From the NCBI RefSeq assembly GCF_036632915.2, contig NZ_CP155552.1, forward strand, positions 310,001 to 374,000: 64,000 bases of DNA. The letters are read 5' to 3'. Below, piece after piece: positions 19,365-26,869 of the stretch; positions within the stretch are counted from its first letter, which is position 1; every line of letters starts with the position of its first letter. Below the pieces are notes generated by a model. That model saw only the letters and a program-made list of their open reading frames with translations, had not been told where the DNA came from and searched no databases. The translations under genes were made by a program, and so were the position numbers. Source of the DNA: Faecalibacterium taiwanense. Lineage in GTDB: Bacteria > Bacillota > Clostridia > Oscillospirales > Ruminococcaceae.

Positions 19365-19384
19365 CTGCACATTTTTATAACCCT

Positions 19385-19413
19385 ATTGTACCGGAAAAGA
19401 AACCTGTGCACAA
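19385..19413 (-). promoter_or_regulatory. Promoter of the PRTase-like gene
   Basis: On the minus strand TTGTGC and TACAAT are 17 bp apart. The resulting leader of about 90 bases holds the hairpin described at 19338-19364. Confidence 0.5.
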
Positions 19414-19490
19414 GGCATAAATCCACTAAAAAACTTTGTGCATTTTACATGATATCGCCCAAAACTTGGATACAAATGGCCCGCATACGC

Positions 19491-19518
19491 AAAAAGACCC
19501 GCACCACAGGGTGCGGGC
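19491..19518 (-). terminator. Terminator of Tat lipoprotein gene
   Basis: Minus-strand stem CCCGCACC / GGTGCGGG with a four-base loop, followed by a T-rich run. Confidence 0.85.
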
Positions 19519-19537
19519 CTTTAATGCAAAAGTAAAA

Positions 19538-20074
19538 TCAGTCCACAATCGTAACCTTGATGGCATCGGTGATGTCCCAAGTGGCATAGATATCACTGTA
19601 GGAATCAGTGATGCTACCGTTTGCGTACATCTTCGGAATGTACAGCACCTGAACCTTGGATGCGCTGGTAAGGTTCTCAATACCGGAAACCTTCAGCGTA
19701 GGAGTCACAGTAGTCTTCGCATCGACACTGGCGTTGGAACCACCTACCAAATCAATCGTGACACCGGAGACACCCTGATAATAAGTATGCAGCTTATTGT
19801 CAGCATCGGTAACATTTACCTGGAAATGCTGCTGGTTGACCTGCAGGCTCACCTTGGTATAGATCTCAAACTCGCAAGTGAGCGTAGTACGATTATAGGT
19901 GGCGCTCTTCAGCGTGGCTTCACAGATGCCGTCGCCCGGCTTCAGGGTGCTGCCGATCGTGCCGACAGGACGGTTCGGGTTGGAGCAGCCGGTCAGCATG
20001 CCGGAGCCTGCAATGGCAACAGCGGTAAGAGCGGTATATTTCATAAAGTCACGGCGGGAGAATGTATAGGACAT
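19538..20074 (-). CDS. Tat-exported lipoprotein of unknown function
   Basis: A 178-residue protein. Its N-terminus has a twin-arginine motif (SRRDFMK), a hydrophobic stretch and the lipobox LTGC near residue 30, so it is probably exported folded and anchored by lipid. The rest is a beta-rich domain with no recognised motif, ending in DAIKVTIVD. It is the first of three small Tat proteins within 4 kb that share this signal style. AAAGGAGG precedes the ATG at 20074. It has its own promoter and terminator. I do not recognise its function. Confidence 0.75.
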   Translation of the reverse strand: MSYTFSRRDFMKYTALTAVAIAGSGMLTGCSNPNRPVGTIGSTLKPGDGICEATLKSATYNRTTLTCEFEIYTKVSLQVNQQHFQVNVTDADNKLHTYYQGVSGVTIDLVGGSNASVDAKTTVTPTLKVSGIENLTSASKVQVLYIPKMYANGSITDSYSDIYATWDITDAIKVTIVD

Positions 20075-20126
20075 GTTCGTTCCTCCTTTAAAAAGCAGAT
20101 CAGTACGGCCTTGCGGCATTACCTAT

Positions 20127-20155
20127 AAGATAGGCGAAACCGGGCCGGATGTCAA
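20127..20155 (-). promoter_or_regulatory. Promoter of Tat lipoprotein gene (19.5 kb)
   Basis: On the minus strand a consensus TTGACA and TATCTT are 17 bp apart. Confidence 0.6.
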
Positions 20156-20237
20156 TGCCTTTTGGCAAAATAAAATGATGAAATTTTGAGCTGTGACGTT
20201 GTTTTGCGACGAAATTTCGTCCTGTGCGGGCCGCGTA

Positions 20238-20852
20238 TCAGGCGCGGGTCACGTCTGCAGCGGTCATGACGAAGGTCATGGTCTTATCCGCTGCAAAGGT
20301 GGGCATGTAAGTAACGCTCAGCTGCTGCCAGCCCTTGGGGACCATCAGCATCAGCTGCAGATAGCCGGTACCCTGCGGGGGCAGATTGGTGGAATCCGAG
20401 AAGGTCTGAGAGTTGGAGTTGTACAGCGAGATGTTGGCACCGCACTCCACGCTCTGGCCGTCGCAGGAAGCAGAGAAATCGGTAGAAGCTGCTGCCAGTG
20501 CGTGGAAGTTTGCATCCACATTTTCCTGCGGGGGTACGGGATAAGCAGCATTGATCTCGGCCAGATTCTGTGCGCCGATGTTGAAGGTCTGGTTCTTGGT
20601 GCGGTTGACCACGGTGACCAGAACAGCAATGTATTCGTAACCGGCCTGTGCAGGTGCGGTATCAATGTTGAACAGGCTGGTCAGCTGAACGCCAAGGCCG
20701 TTCCAGTTGCTGACCTTATCACCGACCTTGACATCCACGATGGTGGCGCTGCCATTCTGCTGGCAGCCGCCCAGCAGGCTTGCTGCGCCCAGAGCAGCAA
20801 CGGATGCGCCGGTGCACTTGAGGAAGGTACGGCGGGAAATGGAGTTGGACAT
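20238..20852 (-). CDS. Tat-exported lipoprotein, DUF4352-like fold suspected
   Basis: A 204-residue protein. SRRTFLK and the lipobox LGGC (cysteine at about 30) mark a Tat lipoprotein signal. The mature part has the pattern YEYIAVLVTVVNRTKNQTFN and later GYLQLMLMVPKGWQQLSVTY, which resembles immunoglobulin-like DUF4352 domains that begin with a long conserved strand and a 'V.V.N.t' turn. Function unknown; such domains often sit on the cell surface. AAAGGAGG precedes the ATG. It appears paralogous to the protein at 22774-23379. Confidence 0.75.
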   Translation of the reverse strand: MSNSISRRTFLKCTGASVAALGAASLLGGCQQNGSATIVDVKVGDKVSNWNGLGVQLTSLFNIDTAPAQAGYEYIAVLVTVVNRTKNQTFNIGAQNLAEINAAYPVPPQENVDANFHALAAASTDFSASCDGQSVECGANISLYNSNSQTFSDSTNLPPQGTGYLQLMLMVPKGWQQLSVTYMPTFAADKTMTFVMTAADVTRA

Positions 20853-20889
20853 AAAATAAATCCTCCTTTTGATAGGAAAAACCGTATTC

Positions 20890-20935
20890 CAGAATGTTCT
20901 ATTCTGTTTATACCCTTTCTGTCCGAAAGATGCAA
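20890..20935 (-). promoter_or_regulatory. Promoter with palindromic operator before the second Tat lipoprotein
   Basis: On the minus strand TTGCAT (20930-20935) and TATAAA (20907-20912) are 17 bp apart. Immediately downstream, over the expected transcription start, lies a perfect palindrome CAGAAT-N5-ATTCTG (20890-20906). The site is placed to block initiation. The nearby XRE regulator gene is a natural candidate for the binding protein. Confidence 0.55.
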
Positions 20936-20974
20936 GGGTTTGGGGGCTGAATTTACAGCTTTTTCACAGGAATA

Positions 20975-21670
20975 TCACCCTTCGTGGGTAAGGCCCTTCA
21001 CATGTGTTTCGCTGGTTTTGACCAGATTTAACAGGCTGGGCGTATAAAGCGGGAACTCGCGGGTCAGGCTTTCTGTGGTCATGGTCAGGCAGGCCGGGTC
21101 CTTTACGCCCTCGCCGCCGTTCACATCCTGTCCGTCCAGCAGGGCTTCCACATTGGCTTCGGACATGCGCATCACGGCATCGGAGCAGCCGCGCCAGCGG
21201 ATGGGATCGATGCTGAACATACTGGCGGCGTTGTGCGGCTCGGCCGAGTACAGCAGGCGGAACATTTTGGCTACGGCCATCATCAGGTAGGCGCTCACCT
21301 CGGTGGTAAGGGCCTTGCTGTGGCACTGGCCGATCTTGGCGTACAGCACGTTCAGGCCGTTGGAGATCAGCTTTTTGTTCATGGTGGGCAGCACGCTGCC
21401 GTGGTAGATGTTGTCCTTCATCTTGTCCGGGTTCGGAAGGTCTTCTGCCGAGAGCATCATGCCGTTGCGCTCTGCACTGCGGCCCAGAAGATAATCGCAG
21501 GAAACATTATAATAGTCTGCCACGCGCACCACAAAGTCCAGGCCGCATTCGCGGATGCCTTTTTCGTAGTGGGACAGCAGCGCCTGCGAGACGCCAAGAT
21601 CCTCGGCGGCCTGCTTCTGGGTGATGCCGCGTTCCTTGCGCAGCAGCTTGATGATACGGTTGAATTCCAT
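20975..21670 (-). CDS. XRE-family helix-turn-helix regulator
   Basis: A 231-residue protein. Residues 1-65 are a Cro/C1-type HTH (IIKLLRKERGITQKQAAEDL, then GVSQALLSHYEKGIRECGLD), followed by YNVSCDYLLGRSAE, the usual link in this group. The long C-terminal region (about 80-231) is mainly helical and has no recognised motif; it may be a dimer or effector domain. GGAGC lies nine bases before the ATG at 21670. It is the only regulator near the Tat lipoprotein genes. Confidence 0.85.
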   Translation of the reverse strand: MEFNRIIKLLRKERGITQKQAAEDLGVSQALLSHYEKGIRECGLDFVVRVADYYNVSCDYLLGRSAERNGMMLSAEDLPNPDKMKDNIYHGSVLPTMNKKLISNGLNVLYAKIGQCHSKALTTEVSAYLMMAVAKMFRLLYSAEPHNAASMFSIDPIRWRGCSDAVMRMSEANVEALLDGQDVNGGEGVKDPACLTMTTESLTREFPLYTPSLLNLVKTSETHVKGLTHEG

Positions 21671-21733
21671 GATTTTTGGCTCCTCAAAGTTCGATATAGG
21701 GGGACATCCTTGTTTTTGGTTTACAGCAGGTTG

Positions 21734-21800
21734 ATTATACACAACGGAAAACCTTTTGTAAAGCAAGAAAAGTGACGATATTTTTCGTTGATTTTCGTCA
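21734..21800 (-). promoter_or_regulatory. Promoter of the XRE gene with upstream inverted repeat
   Basis: On the minus strand TTTACA (21757-21762) and TATAAT (21734-21739) have a 17-bp spacer. Just upstream lies an inverted repeat TGACGA (21772-21777) and TCGTCA (21795-21800), between this promoter and the rightward promoter at 21816, where a regulator could act on both. Confidence 0.55.
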
Positions 21801-21815
21801 TTTTTGTCAAAAGAC

Positions 21816-21945
21816 TTGCTCTGGACACCATATCTATGCTAAACTATAGGTATTAACGCATACATTTTGTGGCGTGCGCGGGGCCGTAGCTGCCGCCAAA
21901 GAGCAAAAAATCTGGCAGACGACACGTTTTTCTGCCAGATTTTTT
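21816..21945 (+). ncRNA. Candidate small RNA or attenuated leader
   Basis: TTGCTC (21816-21821) and TAAACT (21840-21845), 18 bp apart, are followed about 60 bases later by a perfect 14-bp terminator stem AAAAAATCTGGCAG / CTGCCAGATTTTTT (21905-21945). No start codon with a ribosome site lies between them. The predicted RNA of about 95 bases would end before the phosphatase gene at 22010. It may be a free small RNA, or a leader that stops most transcripts. Confidence 0.35.
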
Positions 21946-22009
21946 CTCCGCAGCGGGTTTTGCCGCCCGTTCCCGTGCCGCCGCACAGCGATAAAGAGAG
22001 GCACTATCC

Positions 22010-22684
22010 ATGAAAACGTTCAAGCTTCATCTCATCCGCCACGGCATGACTGCAGGCAACCTGCAGGGCCTGTACATCGGCAGCGGCACCGACATCCCTC
22101 TGTGCGACGAGGGCCGCGCGCAGCTCAATGAGCTGAAAGAGCGGTTCGAGTATCCGCAGGTGGATACCGTGTTCTCCTCCCCGCTGCTGCGCGCGGTGGA
22201 AACAGCCAACATCCTGTTCCCGGATGCAAAGCACACCTTTACCGTGCACGACCTGCGGGAGGCCGGCTTTGGCAAGTTTGAGAACAAGCCGGTCAAGGAG
22301 CTGGTGCACGACGAGGACTTTAAAAAGTGGATCACCCCCGGCTCCGGCTATGTGCCCGAAGGCGCAGAGCCTACCGACCAGTTCCACGCCCGCTGCGCCG
22401 AAAGCCTGATGAAGCTGTTTGAGTATATGATCCGCATGGATGTGACCGAAGCAGCCTGTGTGACCCATGGCGGCGTGATCATGAGCATGCTCAGCCAGCG
22501 CGCCGTGCCCACCCGCCGCCCGGAGCAGTGGATGGCAGACCCCGGCTGCGGCTACACCGTGCAGACCGATGTGCAGCTGTGGATGCGGGACCGTCTGGTG
22601 GAAGCCATCGACATCGTGCCCTTTGGCTATGCCGATACCCTGCGCGGTCAGGCCGAAGCCGAGGAGAACGAAGCCTTTGAGTAA
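22010..22684 (+). CDS. Histidine phosphatase family protein (phosphoglycerate mutase-like)
   Basis: A 224-residue member of the histidine phosphatase superfamily. The catalytic histidine is in LHLIRHGMTAGN, followed by FSSPLLRAVETA and the second conserved histidine in ACVTHGGVI. Members include cofactor-dependent phosphoglycerate mutase, alpha-ribazole phosphatase and broad phosphatases; the sequence fits the phosphatase side better than a glycolytic mutase, but the substrate is unknown. GAGAGGC precedes the ATG. A terminator lies about 65 bases upstream. Confidence 0.85.
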   Translation: MKTFKLHLIRHGMTAGNLQGLYIGSGTDIPLCDEGRAQLNELKERFEYPQVDTVFSSPLLRAVETANILFPDAKHTFTVHDLREAGFGKFENKPVKELVHDEDFKKWITPGSGYVPEGAEPTDQFHARCAESLMKLFEYMIRMDVTEAACVTHGGVIMSMLSQRAVPTRRPEQWMADPGCGYTVQTDVQLWMRDRLVEAIDIVPFGYADTLRGQAEAEENEAFE

Positions 22685-22712
22685 GGATTCGGTTACAGTT
22701 ACGGCCCATCCC

Positions 22713-22741
22713 TTGACAGAAGCGGCGCAATCCTTTATTGT
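22713..22741 (+). promoter_or_regulatory. Promoter of the third Tat protein gene
   Basis: Consensus TTGACA (22713-22718) and TATTGT (22736-22741) with a 17-bp spacer, about 33 bases before the start codon. Confidence 0.55.
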
Positions 22742-22773
22742 ATAAGGGAACGATTATTTTAGGAGGAAGTTCC

Positions 22774-23379
22774 ATGTCCCAGTCCATTTCCCGCCGGTCA
22801 TTCCTGAAATGTGCCGGCTCCGGTGCGGTCAGCCTTGCGGCAGCGCTGCTCACCGGCGTACCTGCAGCGGCACAGCAGCCGCGTCTTGCAGGCGAACCTG
22901 CCCTGCTGGACGGCAAAGCTGCCGTGGAGCTGCTGGGCTATGCCCCTGCGCAGGAAATGGGCAATGTGCTGGTGTACCTCTCGGTGGAGAACCTCTCCGC
23001 ATCCACCCTGCCGGTGGGCGCAAGCTATCTGCAGAGCCGTGAGGTGTGCACGCTTGGCGACCTGTACAGTATGGGCACCGGCGTTACCGCGGTGTGCGAT
23101 GGCAAGCCGGTGCGCTGCGGCAGCTTTGCTGCGCCGCTCTACGGCGAGAACGCGGCGGATGCTTCGGTGTTCACCCTGAACCTGACGGCAGGCCGCGGCG
23201 CGCTGCTGCACTGCTTCTGCGCAGTGCCGGACAACTGGCAGACGCTGGAGCTGACCTATCACCCGGATTTCGCGGCGGGCCGCAGCGTGACCTTTACGGT
23301 CAACCGCAGCACTGACCACGCCGTGCTGGGCGTGGTGCCCACCTCTCCTGCCGAGGTCGGCAGCGTGGTGGATCTGTAA
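22774..23379 (+). CDS. Tat-exported protein of unknown function
   Basis: A 201-residue protein. SRRSFLK and a following hydrophobic stretch give a Tat signal; unlike its two relatives there is no lipobox, and cleavage near VPAAAQQ would release it. The mature region contains NVLVYLSVENLSASTLPVGA and later LLHCFCAVPDNWQTLELTY, matching the pattern of the protein at 20238-20852, so the two are likely paralogues. Function unknown. AGGAGG precedes the ATG at 22774. Its TAA stop overlaps the left end of a palindromic element. Confidence 0.75.
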   Translation: MSQSISRRSFLKCAGSGAVSLAAALLTGVPAAAQQPRLAGEPALLDGKAAVELLGYAPAQEMGNVLVYLSVENLSASTLPVGASYLQSREVCTLGDLYSMGTGVTAVCDGKPVRCGSFAAPLYGENAADASVFTLNLTAGRGALLHCFCAVPDNWQTLELTYHPDFAAGRSVTFTVNRSTDHAVLGVVPTSPAEVGSVVDL

Positions 23380-23614
23380 CTCCTTCAGTCTCGCATACGC
23401 TCGACAGCTCCCTCGGAGAGGGAGCCTCTGGCGAAAAGGAAAACTTGGCCGTATTGCCAAAGCCTCCCTCCATGAGAAAGACTTCCCCCGGCCGGGACAG
23501 ATTCTCCCCGCGCCGGGGAGAAATGTCACCGCAGGTGACAAAGAGAGGAGCAGATGTCACGCAAGTGACAAAAAAGGGAGCAGTGGCATCGCGTCAGCGA
23601 TGACGGAAGGAGTT
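23378..23614 (+). repeat. Variant palindromic element, copy E (composite)
   Basis: AACTCCTTCAGTC at the left and GACGGAAGGAGTT at the right are inverted repeats. Inside are CTCCCTC/GAGGGAG hairpins, a CCCCGCGCCGGGG hairpin and two tandem short units (GTCACCGCAGGTGAC and GTCACGCAAGTGAC). It looks like several related units nested or fused. The AA at the left end completes the preceding TAA stop codon. Confidence 0.65.
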
Positions 23615-23626
23615 CCTGAACGTAAT

Positions 23627-23675
23627 AAAAGACCATCTGAGATGCAGTTAAAAATGCCTCAGATGGTCTTTTTTT
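23627..23675. terminator. Bidirectional terminator
   Basis: Stem GACCATCTGAG / CTCAGATGGTC is flanked by A-run and T-run, so it works for both the element side and the leftward DUF3048 operon. Confidence 0.85.
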
Positions 23676-23681
23676 GTTTTG

Positions 23682-24773
23682 TCAATTCAGCACATTCTGC
23701 CCGGCGGAATCCAATACCGTCAGCTCCTGCCCGGTCACGCTGGAGACCAGCGCAATGTAGCTGCGTCCGGTGCGGATGCTCAGCGGCCTGCCGTCGGCAT
23801 CGTAAAAGGCAAAGGTGGAGTCTGTGCCCTGCGTCCATGTGATGTGCCACAGCTGGCTGCCGTTCAGCCAGACACCGCCGCCAAGGGACAGGTCGTAGTC
23901 CAGCGTGGTGCCGTCGTCCCGCAGGCTGGAAGCGGAGTAAAGGACCAGCAGATTGTCGAATTGCGCCTGCGCGCCGGTGTTGGCATCCAGCTGGGCGGTG
24001 CCGTCGGCGCGGAGCATCCCGTAGGTGCCGCTGGCCGCATCGTAGGCAAAGCCGGTGGTGCTTTGGGGCGCAAAGTTGATCTGCACCTGTTCGGCATCCC
24101 GGGAACCGGGCTCCGGCAGGCGGGGCTCTTTGGCCTGCGGCAGCAGGGCGGGCAGAGCGGAAATGGCAGAGCTGTCCTCGGCAGTGCTGGCCGAGGAGGA
24201 AGCGCTGCTGCCGTGGTCGCCCAATGCGCCGGAAAGGTTCAGGCTGCCCAGCACGGAAGCGACCTCCCCGCCGCTGGTATGCCACAGCGGCGCGCCGCTC
24301 CAGACATCATCGCAGGAAAAGGCGTTGCGGCCCACTTCCAGCGCGTCCACGGCCCGCAGGTTATAATAATCCAGATAGTTGCGGGCAAACTGCCCTGCAC
24401 CCCGCTGGATGGGCAGTACTTCCTGCCCGCTGAGCAGCCGCCAGTAAAGGTCCTGCCCAAGGGTCACTGGGCCGACGGTTGGCATAGCCGATACCGAAGG
24501 ATAAGCCAAGCACAGGCTGGTGGGCTGGCCGCTCTCGGTCAGGGCTTCCAGCACCACCGATGCGCTGCCAATGCCCCACTGTGTGGTGCTGGAAGCGGCG
24601 TTGTCGATCACCACGGCAGCGGTGCGTTCGCCGGGATACTGCAGCTCCTGCCCGGTCAGCGGGTCGGTGGGCGCTGCACTGTCCGGGGCAGTGGGGCCGG
24701 ACAGTGCACACCCGCACAGCAGGGCTGTGCACAGCACCGCCGTGCCAAGGGCCAGATTCCAGATGCGTTTCAT
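23682..24773 (-). CDS. DUF3048 lipoprotein
   Basis: A 363-residue protein with a lipoprotein signal (LLCGC at about 18-22) followed by DPLTGQELQYPGERTAAVVI, the typical start of a DUF3048 domain (YerB-like). Members are surface proteins with two domains and unknown biochemical role. It is the second gene of a two-gene operon; the upstream gene is a paralogue with a Tat signal, separated by 12 bases. A relatively poor match in the central conserved region suggests this copy is the more diverged of the pair. Confidence 0.8.
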   Translation of the reverse strand: MKRIWNLALGTAVLCTALLCGCALSGPTAPDSAAPTDPLTGQELQYPGERTAAVVIDNAASSTTQWGIGSASVVLEALTESGQPTSLCLAYPSVSAMPTVGPVTLGQDLYWRLLSGQEVLPIQRGAGQFARNYLDYYNLRAVDALEVGRNAFSCDDVWSGAPLWHTSGGEVASVLGSLNLSGALGDHGSSASSSASTAEDSSAISALPALLPQAKEPRLPEPGSRDAEQVQINFAPQSTTGFAYDAASGTYGMLRADGTAQLDANTGAQAQFDNLLVLYSASSLRDDGTTLDYDLSLGGGVWLNGSQLWHITWTQGTDSTFAFYDADGRPLSIRTGRSYIALVSSVTGQELTVLDSAGQNVLN

Positions 24774-24785
24774 GCGGTTCCCTCG

Positions 24786-26009
24786 TTACTGATAGCTGAA
24801 GCTGGACCACTCGTCGTCGTCCACGATGGCAAGATAGGTCTTGCCGCGGTTGAAAAGCATCTGCGCACCGGTCTTGTCGTAGACCAGCAGCGGATGCTCA
24901 GGCGAAGCCTTTTCCCAGCGGCCATGCTGTACAGCGCCGCGGCTGAAATAATAGGCATCGCCGCCGGAGATGTAGCTTACCTGCTGCACATCGCCGGAGT
25001 CGCCGGAATAGCGCTCGATGGGAGCAAAGCAGACCAGCAGATTGTCAAAGCTCAGCTGCTTTGCGTTCAGCTCGTCCACGGTGTTTTCAAACTTGCCGGA
25101 GATGCGGCTGTACATCTGCATTTTATAGGTGCGGGACTGCGGATCATAGCGGAAGCTGGTCTTGTAGTGGTCCGAGTGGGTGATGCTGACCGTCCTGCCG
25201 GAGGAAGCACCCTGCATGGCGTTCTCCTCGCCGGTGCGGTAGTCCGCAAAGCGGAAGAAGGTGGTGTCGTAATCGTATTTCAGGCCGATGCCCGCGTTGG
25301 AAGCGGCCTGCCGGATCTCCTTGCCGGAGGTGAACTCGGTGTGTTCATAGGCCACATCCCGGCCCCGGCTGTCGCGGTGAGCCACATGCGGATGGGTGGG
25401 AGTATTAAAGTAGCTCTTGCCGCCGATGTTCAGGCCGGAATAGTTGTATACGCTGATGAATTTGGTGCAGGCGGCGCTCTCACCGTCGTGGTAGTACAGC
25501 GCCTGATAGGGCATCAGCAGCTGCAGGAACTGGTCGCGGCCAGAGCGCAGCGGGCCGATCTCCGGGATGGAGTCGGCATCGTGGAACACCGCGCAGAAGC
25601 GGGTGATGCCGCCCTCCACCTTGCACTCGATCAGCAGATCGGCAGAGGAAAGACCGCGCTGCGGACGGGCGTTCTGACGAGAGGTGTTGGAGATGTTGTT
25701 CACCATCACGCCCACGATACGGCCATTGCTGCGCTTGGCCTCACCGGTCAGCGGATCGGCATCGTAAGCGGGCAGTGCGGCAACACTGGCAGCGGGCTGC
25801 TCGGCTGCTGCCAGCGAGGAAGCAGCCATGTCCTCCGAGGATGCAGCAGAAGAAGCTGCGCCGGAAGAACTGATGCCCAGTGTCTGCTGGAGCCAGCTGG
25901 AAAAATTGCTGCCCAGAATGGCACTGCCGGAAGCACTGCAGCTGGAAAGCGCCAGCGAAGCGGCAGCGGCACCGGTCAGGCGAAGAACAGTACGGCGAGT
26001 GATCTTCAT
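24786..26009 (-). CDS. DUF3048 protein, Tat-exported lipoprotein
   Basis: A 407-residue protein. TRRTVLR, a hydrophobic stretch and the lipobox LSSC form a Tat lipoprotein signal, followed by an Ala/Ser-rich linker (about 25-75). The DUF3048 domain starts at DPLTGEAKRSNGRIVGVMVN and has the conserved ADLLIECKVEGGITRFCAVF and IGPLRSGRDQFLQL. Biochemical role unknown. GGAGG precedes the ATG at 26009. First gene of the operon. Confidence 0.88.
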   Translation of the reverse strand: MKITRRTVLRLTGAAAASLALSSCSASGSAILGSNFSSWLQQTLGISSSGAASSAASSEDMAASSLAAAEQPAASVAALPAYDADPLTGEAKRSNGRIVGVMVNNISNTSRQNARPQRGLSSADLLIECKVEGGITRFCAVFHDADSIPEIGPLRSGRDQFLQLLMPYQALYYHDGESAACTKFISVYNYSGLNIGGKSYFNTPTHPHVAHRDSRGRDVAYEHTEFTSGKEIRQAASNAGIGLKYDYDTTFFRFADYRTGEENAMQGASSGRTVSITHSDHYKTSFRYDPQSRTYKMQMYSRISGKFENTVDELNAKQLSFDNLLVCFAPIERYSGDSGDVQQVSYISGGDAYYFSRGAVQHGRWEKASPEHPLLVYDKTGAQMLFNRGKTYLAIVDDDEWSSFSYQ

Positions 26010-26147
26010 AGGAAAAACCTCCTGCAAAAAACGTATCGGCGCGGCCCGGCAGAATGCCAAAGCCGGGAAAAAGTTTGCGGGTGCAGCGCGGCGGGGCGCA
26101 TACTGCCGGGCAGTAAAACGCAGCGCACTGCAGACGGATTTGATTTG

Positions 26148-26176
26148 ATTGTAACGATTCTTGCCGGGTTTGTAAA
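26148..26176 (-). promoter_or_regulatory. Promoter of the DUF3048 operon
   Basis: On the minus strand TTTACA and TACAAT are 17 bp apart, about 140 bases before the first gene. The leader contains GC-rich sequence without a clear regulatory fold. Confidence 0.5.
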
Positions 26177-26302
26177 GAGGAAGTTATCGGGATGAAGCCC
26201 CTTCCGCTGCCGACACCGGAGCATCTTCGATCTGCTGCGCGGATAAAAAGCGGGAGCCCACACCGATGCAGGAGCTTTTTGCGCCTTTTTGCCCGGGAAC
26301 CC

Positions 26303-26331
26303 TTGCATTTTTGCGCAAGTTGTGGTAATAT
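26303..26331 (+). promoter_or_regulatory. Promoter of tRNA-Lys
   Basis: TTGCAT (26303-26308) and TAATAT (26326-26331) with a 17-bp spacer, about 30 bases before the tRNA. Confidence 0.6.
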
Positions 26332-26361
26332 TATTCGGCAGTATGTTCACTGCGGAAATAT

Positions 26362-26437
26362 GCGCTCGTAGCTCAGCCGGTAGAGCATCTGACTTTTAAT
26401 CAGAGGGCCAGGGATTCGAGTTCCCTCGAGCGCACCA
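26362..26437 (+). tRNA. tRNA-Lys (anticodon TTT)
   Basis: The 76-base sequence folds as a cloverleaf. The acceptor arms GCGCTCG and CGAGCGC pair, the anticodon loop is CTTTTAA with anticodon TTT, the T loop is GGATTCGAGTTCC and the CCA end is encoded. It lies at the boundary of the restriction-modification island. Confidence 0.95.
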
Positions 26438-26480
26438 AAATCCCACGAAGAATCGCAAGATTCCTCGTGGGATTTTCTTT
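26437..26480 (+). terminator. Terminator after tRNA-Lys
   Basis: An 18-base stem (26437-26454 with 26459-26476) with one mismatch and a GCAA loop, followed by a T-rich run; it starts with the last base of the tRNA. Confidence 0.85.
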
Positions 26481-26491
26481 TATACGCCATT

Positions 26492-26521
26492 TGCACGGTC
26501 TATGCACGGTTTTTGCACGGT
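26492..26521 (+). repeat. Three TGCACGGT direct repeats with 11-bp period
   Basis: TGCACGGT occurs at 26492, 26503 and 26514, an exact 11-bp phase, directly downstream of the tRNA terminator. Helically phased short repeats next to a tRNA are typical of integrase arm-type binding sites. Confidence 0.6.
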
Positions 26522-26588
26522 CCGCATTTTTCGTGTCAGATGGAGTAAGTCTGTGAATTACTCTGCAATTCGTGCTATTTTTTGCAAT

Positions 26589-26807
26589 TCAGGTCAGCAA
26601 AGCCAAGCGAAGCTGCGCTTTTACAGAGGGGTCTGCGTCCTTCAGAAGCTCCAACAGTGCCGACACGGAGATGGTCGGTTCTGCTTCAACCGGGGCAGCC
26701 TGCACAAGTGTTGCTCCCTATACGGCTTTCACATCACCGCCGGAGATCATCAGTTGGCAAGCAGAGCGCAGGCTGCGCGATGGAATCGCTGAATAGCACA
26801 AAAGCAT
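26589..26807 (-). pseudogene. Probable remnant of a tyrosine integrase C-terminus
   Basis: The minus-strand frame reads SLRSACQLMISGGDVKAV, a stop (TAG), then GATLVQAAPVEAEPTISVSA and a Leu/Ala-rich tail. The first part resembles the conserved 'LRH..A..L...G.dvktVqg.lGHa' box of phage-type integrases, but the histidines are missing and the box is cut, so the gene is dead. Only the last ~70 codons remain. The match is by eye only. Its position beside tRNA-Lys and the phased repeats fits an old integration event. Confidence 0.42.
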
Positions 26808-26829
26808 GTTGGAGTCCAGATGTAAAGAA

Positions 26830-26866
26830 AAAACGGTAAAGCAGATAAAATCCACTTTACCGTTTT
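26830..26866. terminator. Bidirectional terminator
   Basis: Perfect stem AAAACGGTAAAG / CTTTACCGTTTT with a 13-base loop. Confidence 0.75.
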
Positions 26867-26869
26867 ATA

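Noticed and set aside
23679..26195. 838-codon open frame on the plus strand across the DUF3048 pair
   Set aside because: Antisense shadow; the opposite strand has clear signal peptides, ribosome sites and domains.
26502..26792. 96-codon open frame on the plus strand after tRNA-Lys
   Set aside because: Crosses the phased repeats and lacks a ribosome site; the minus strand reads as an integrase remnant instead.
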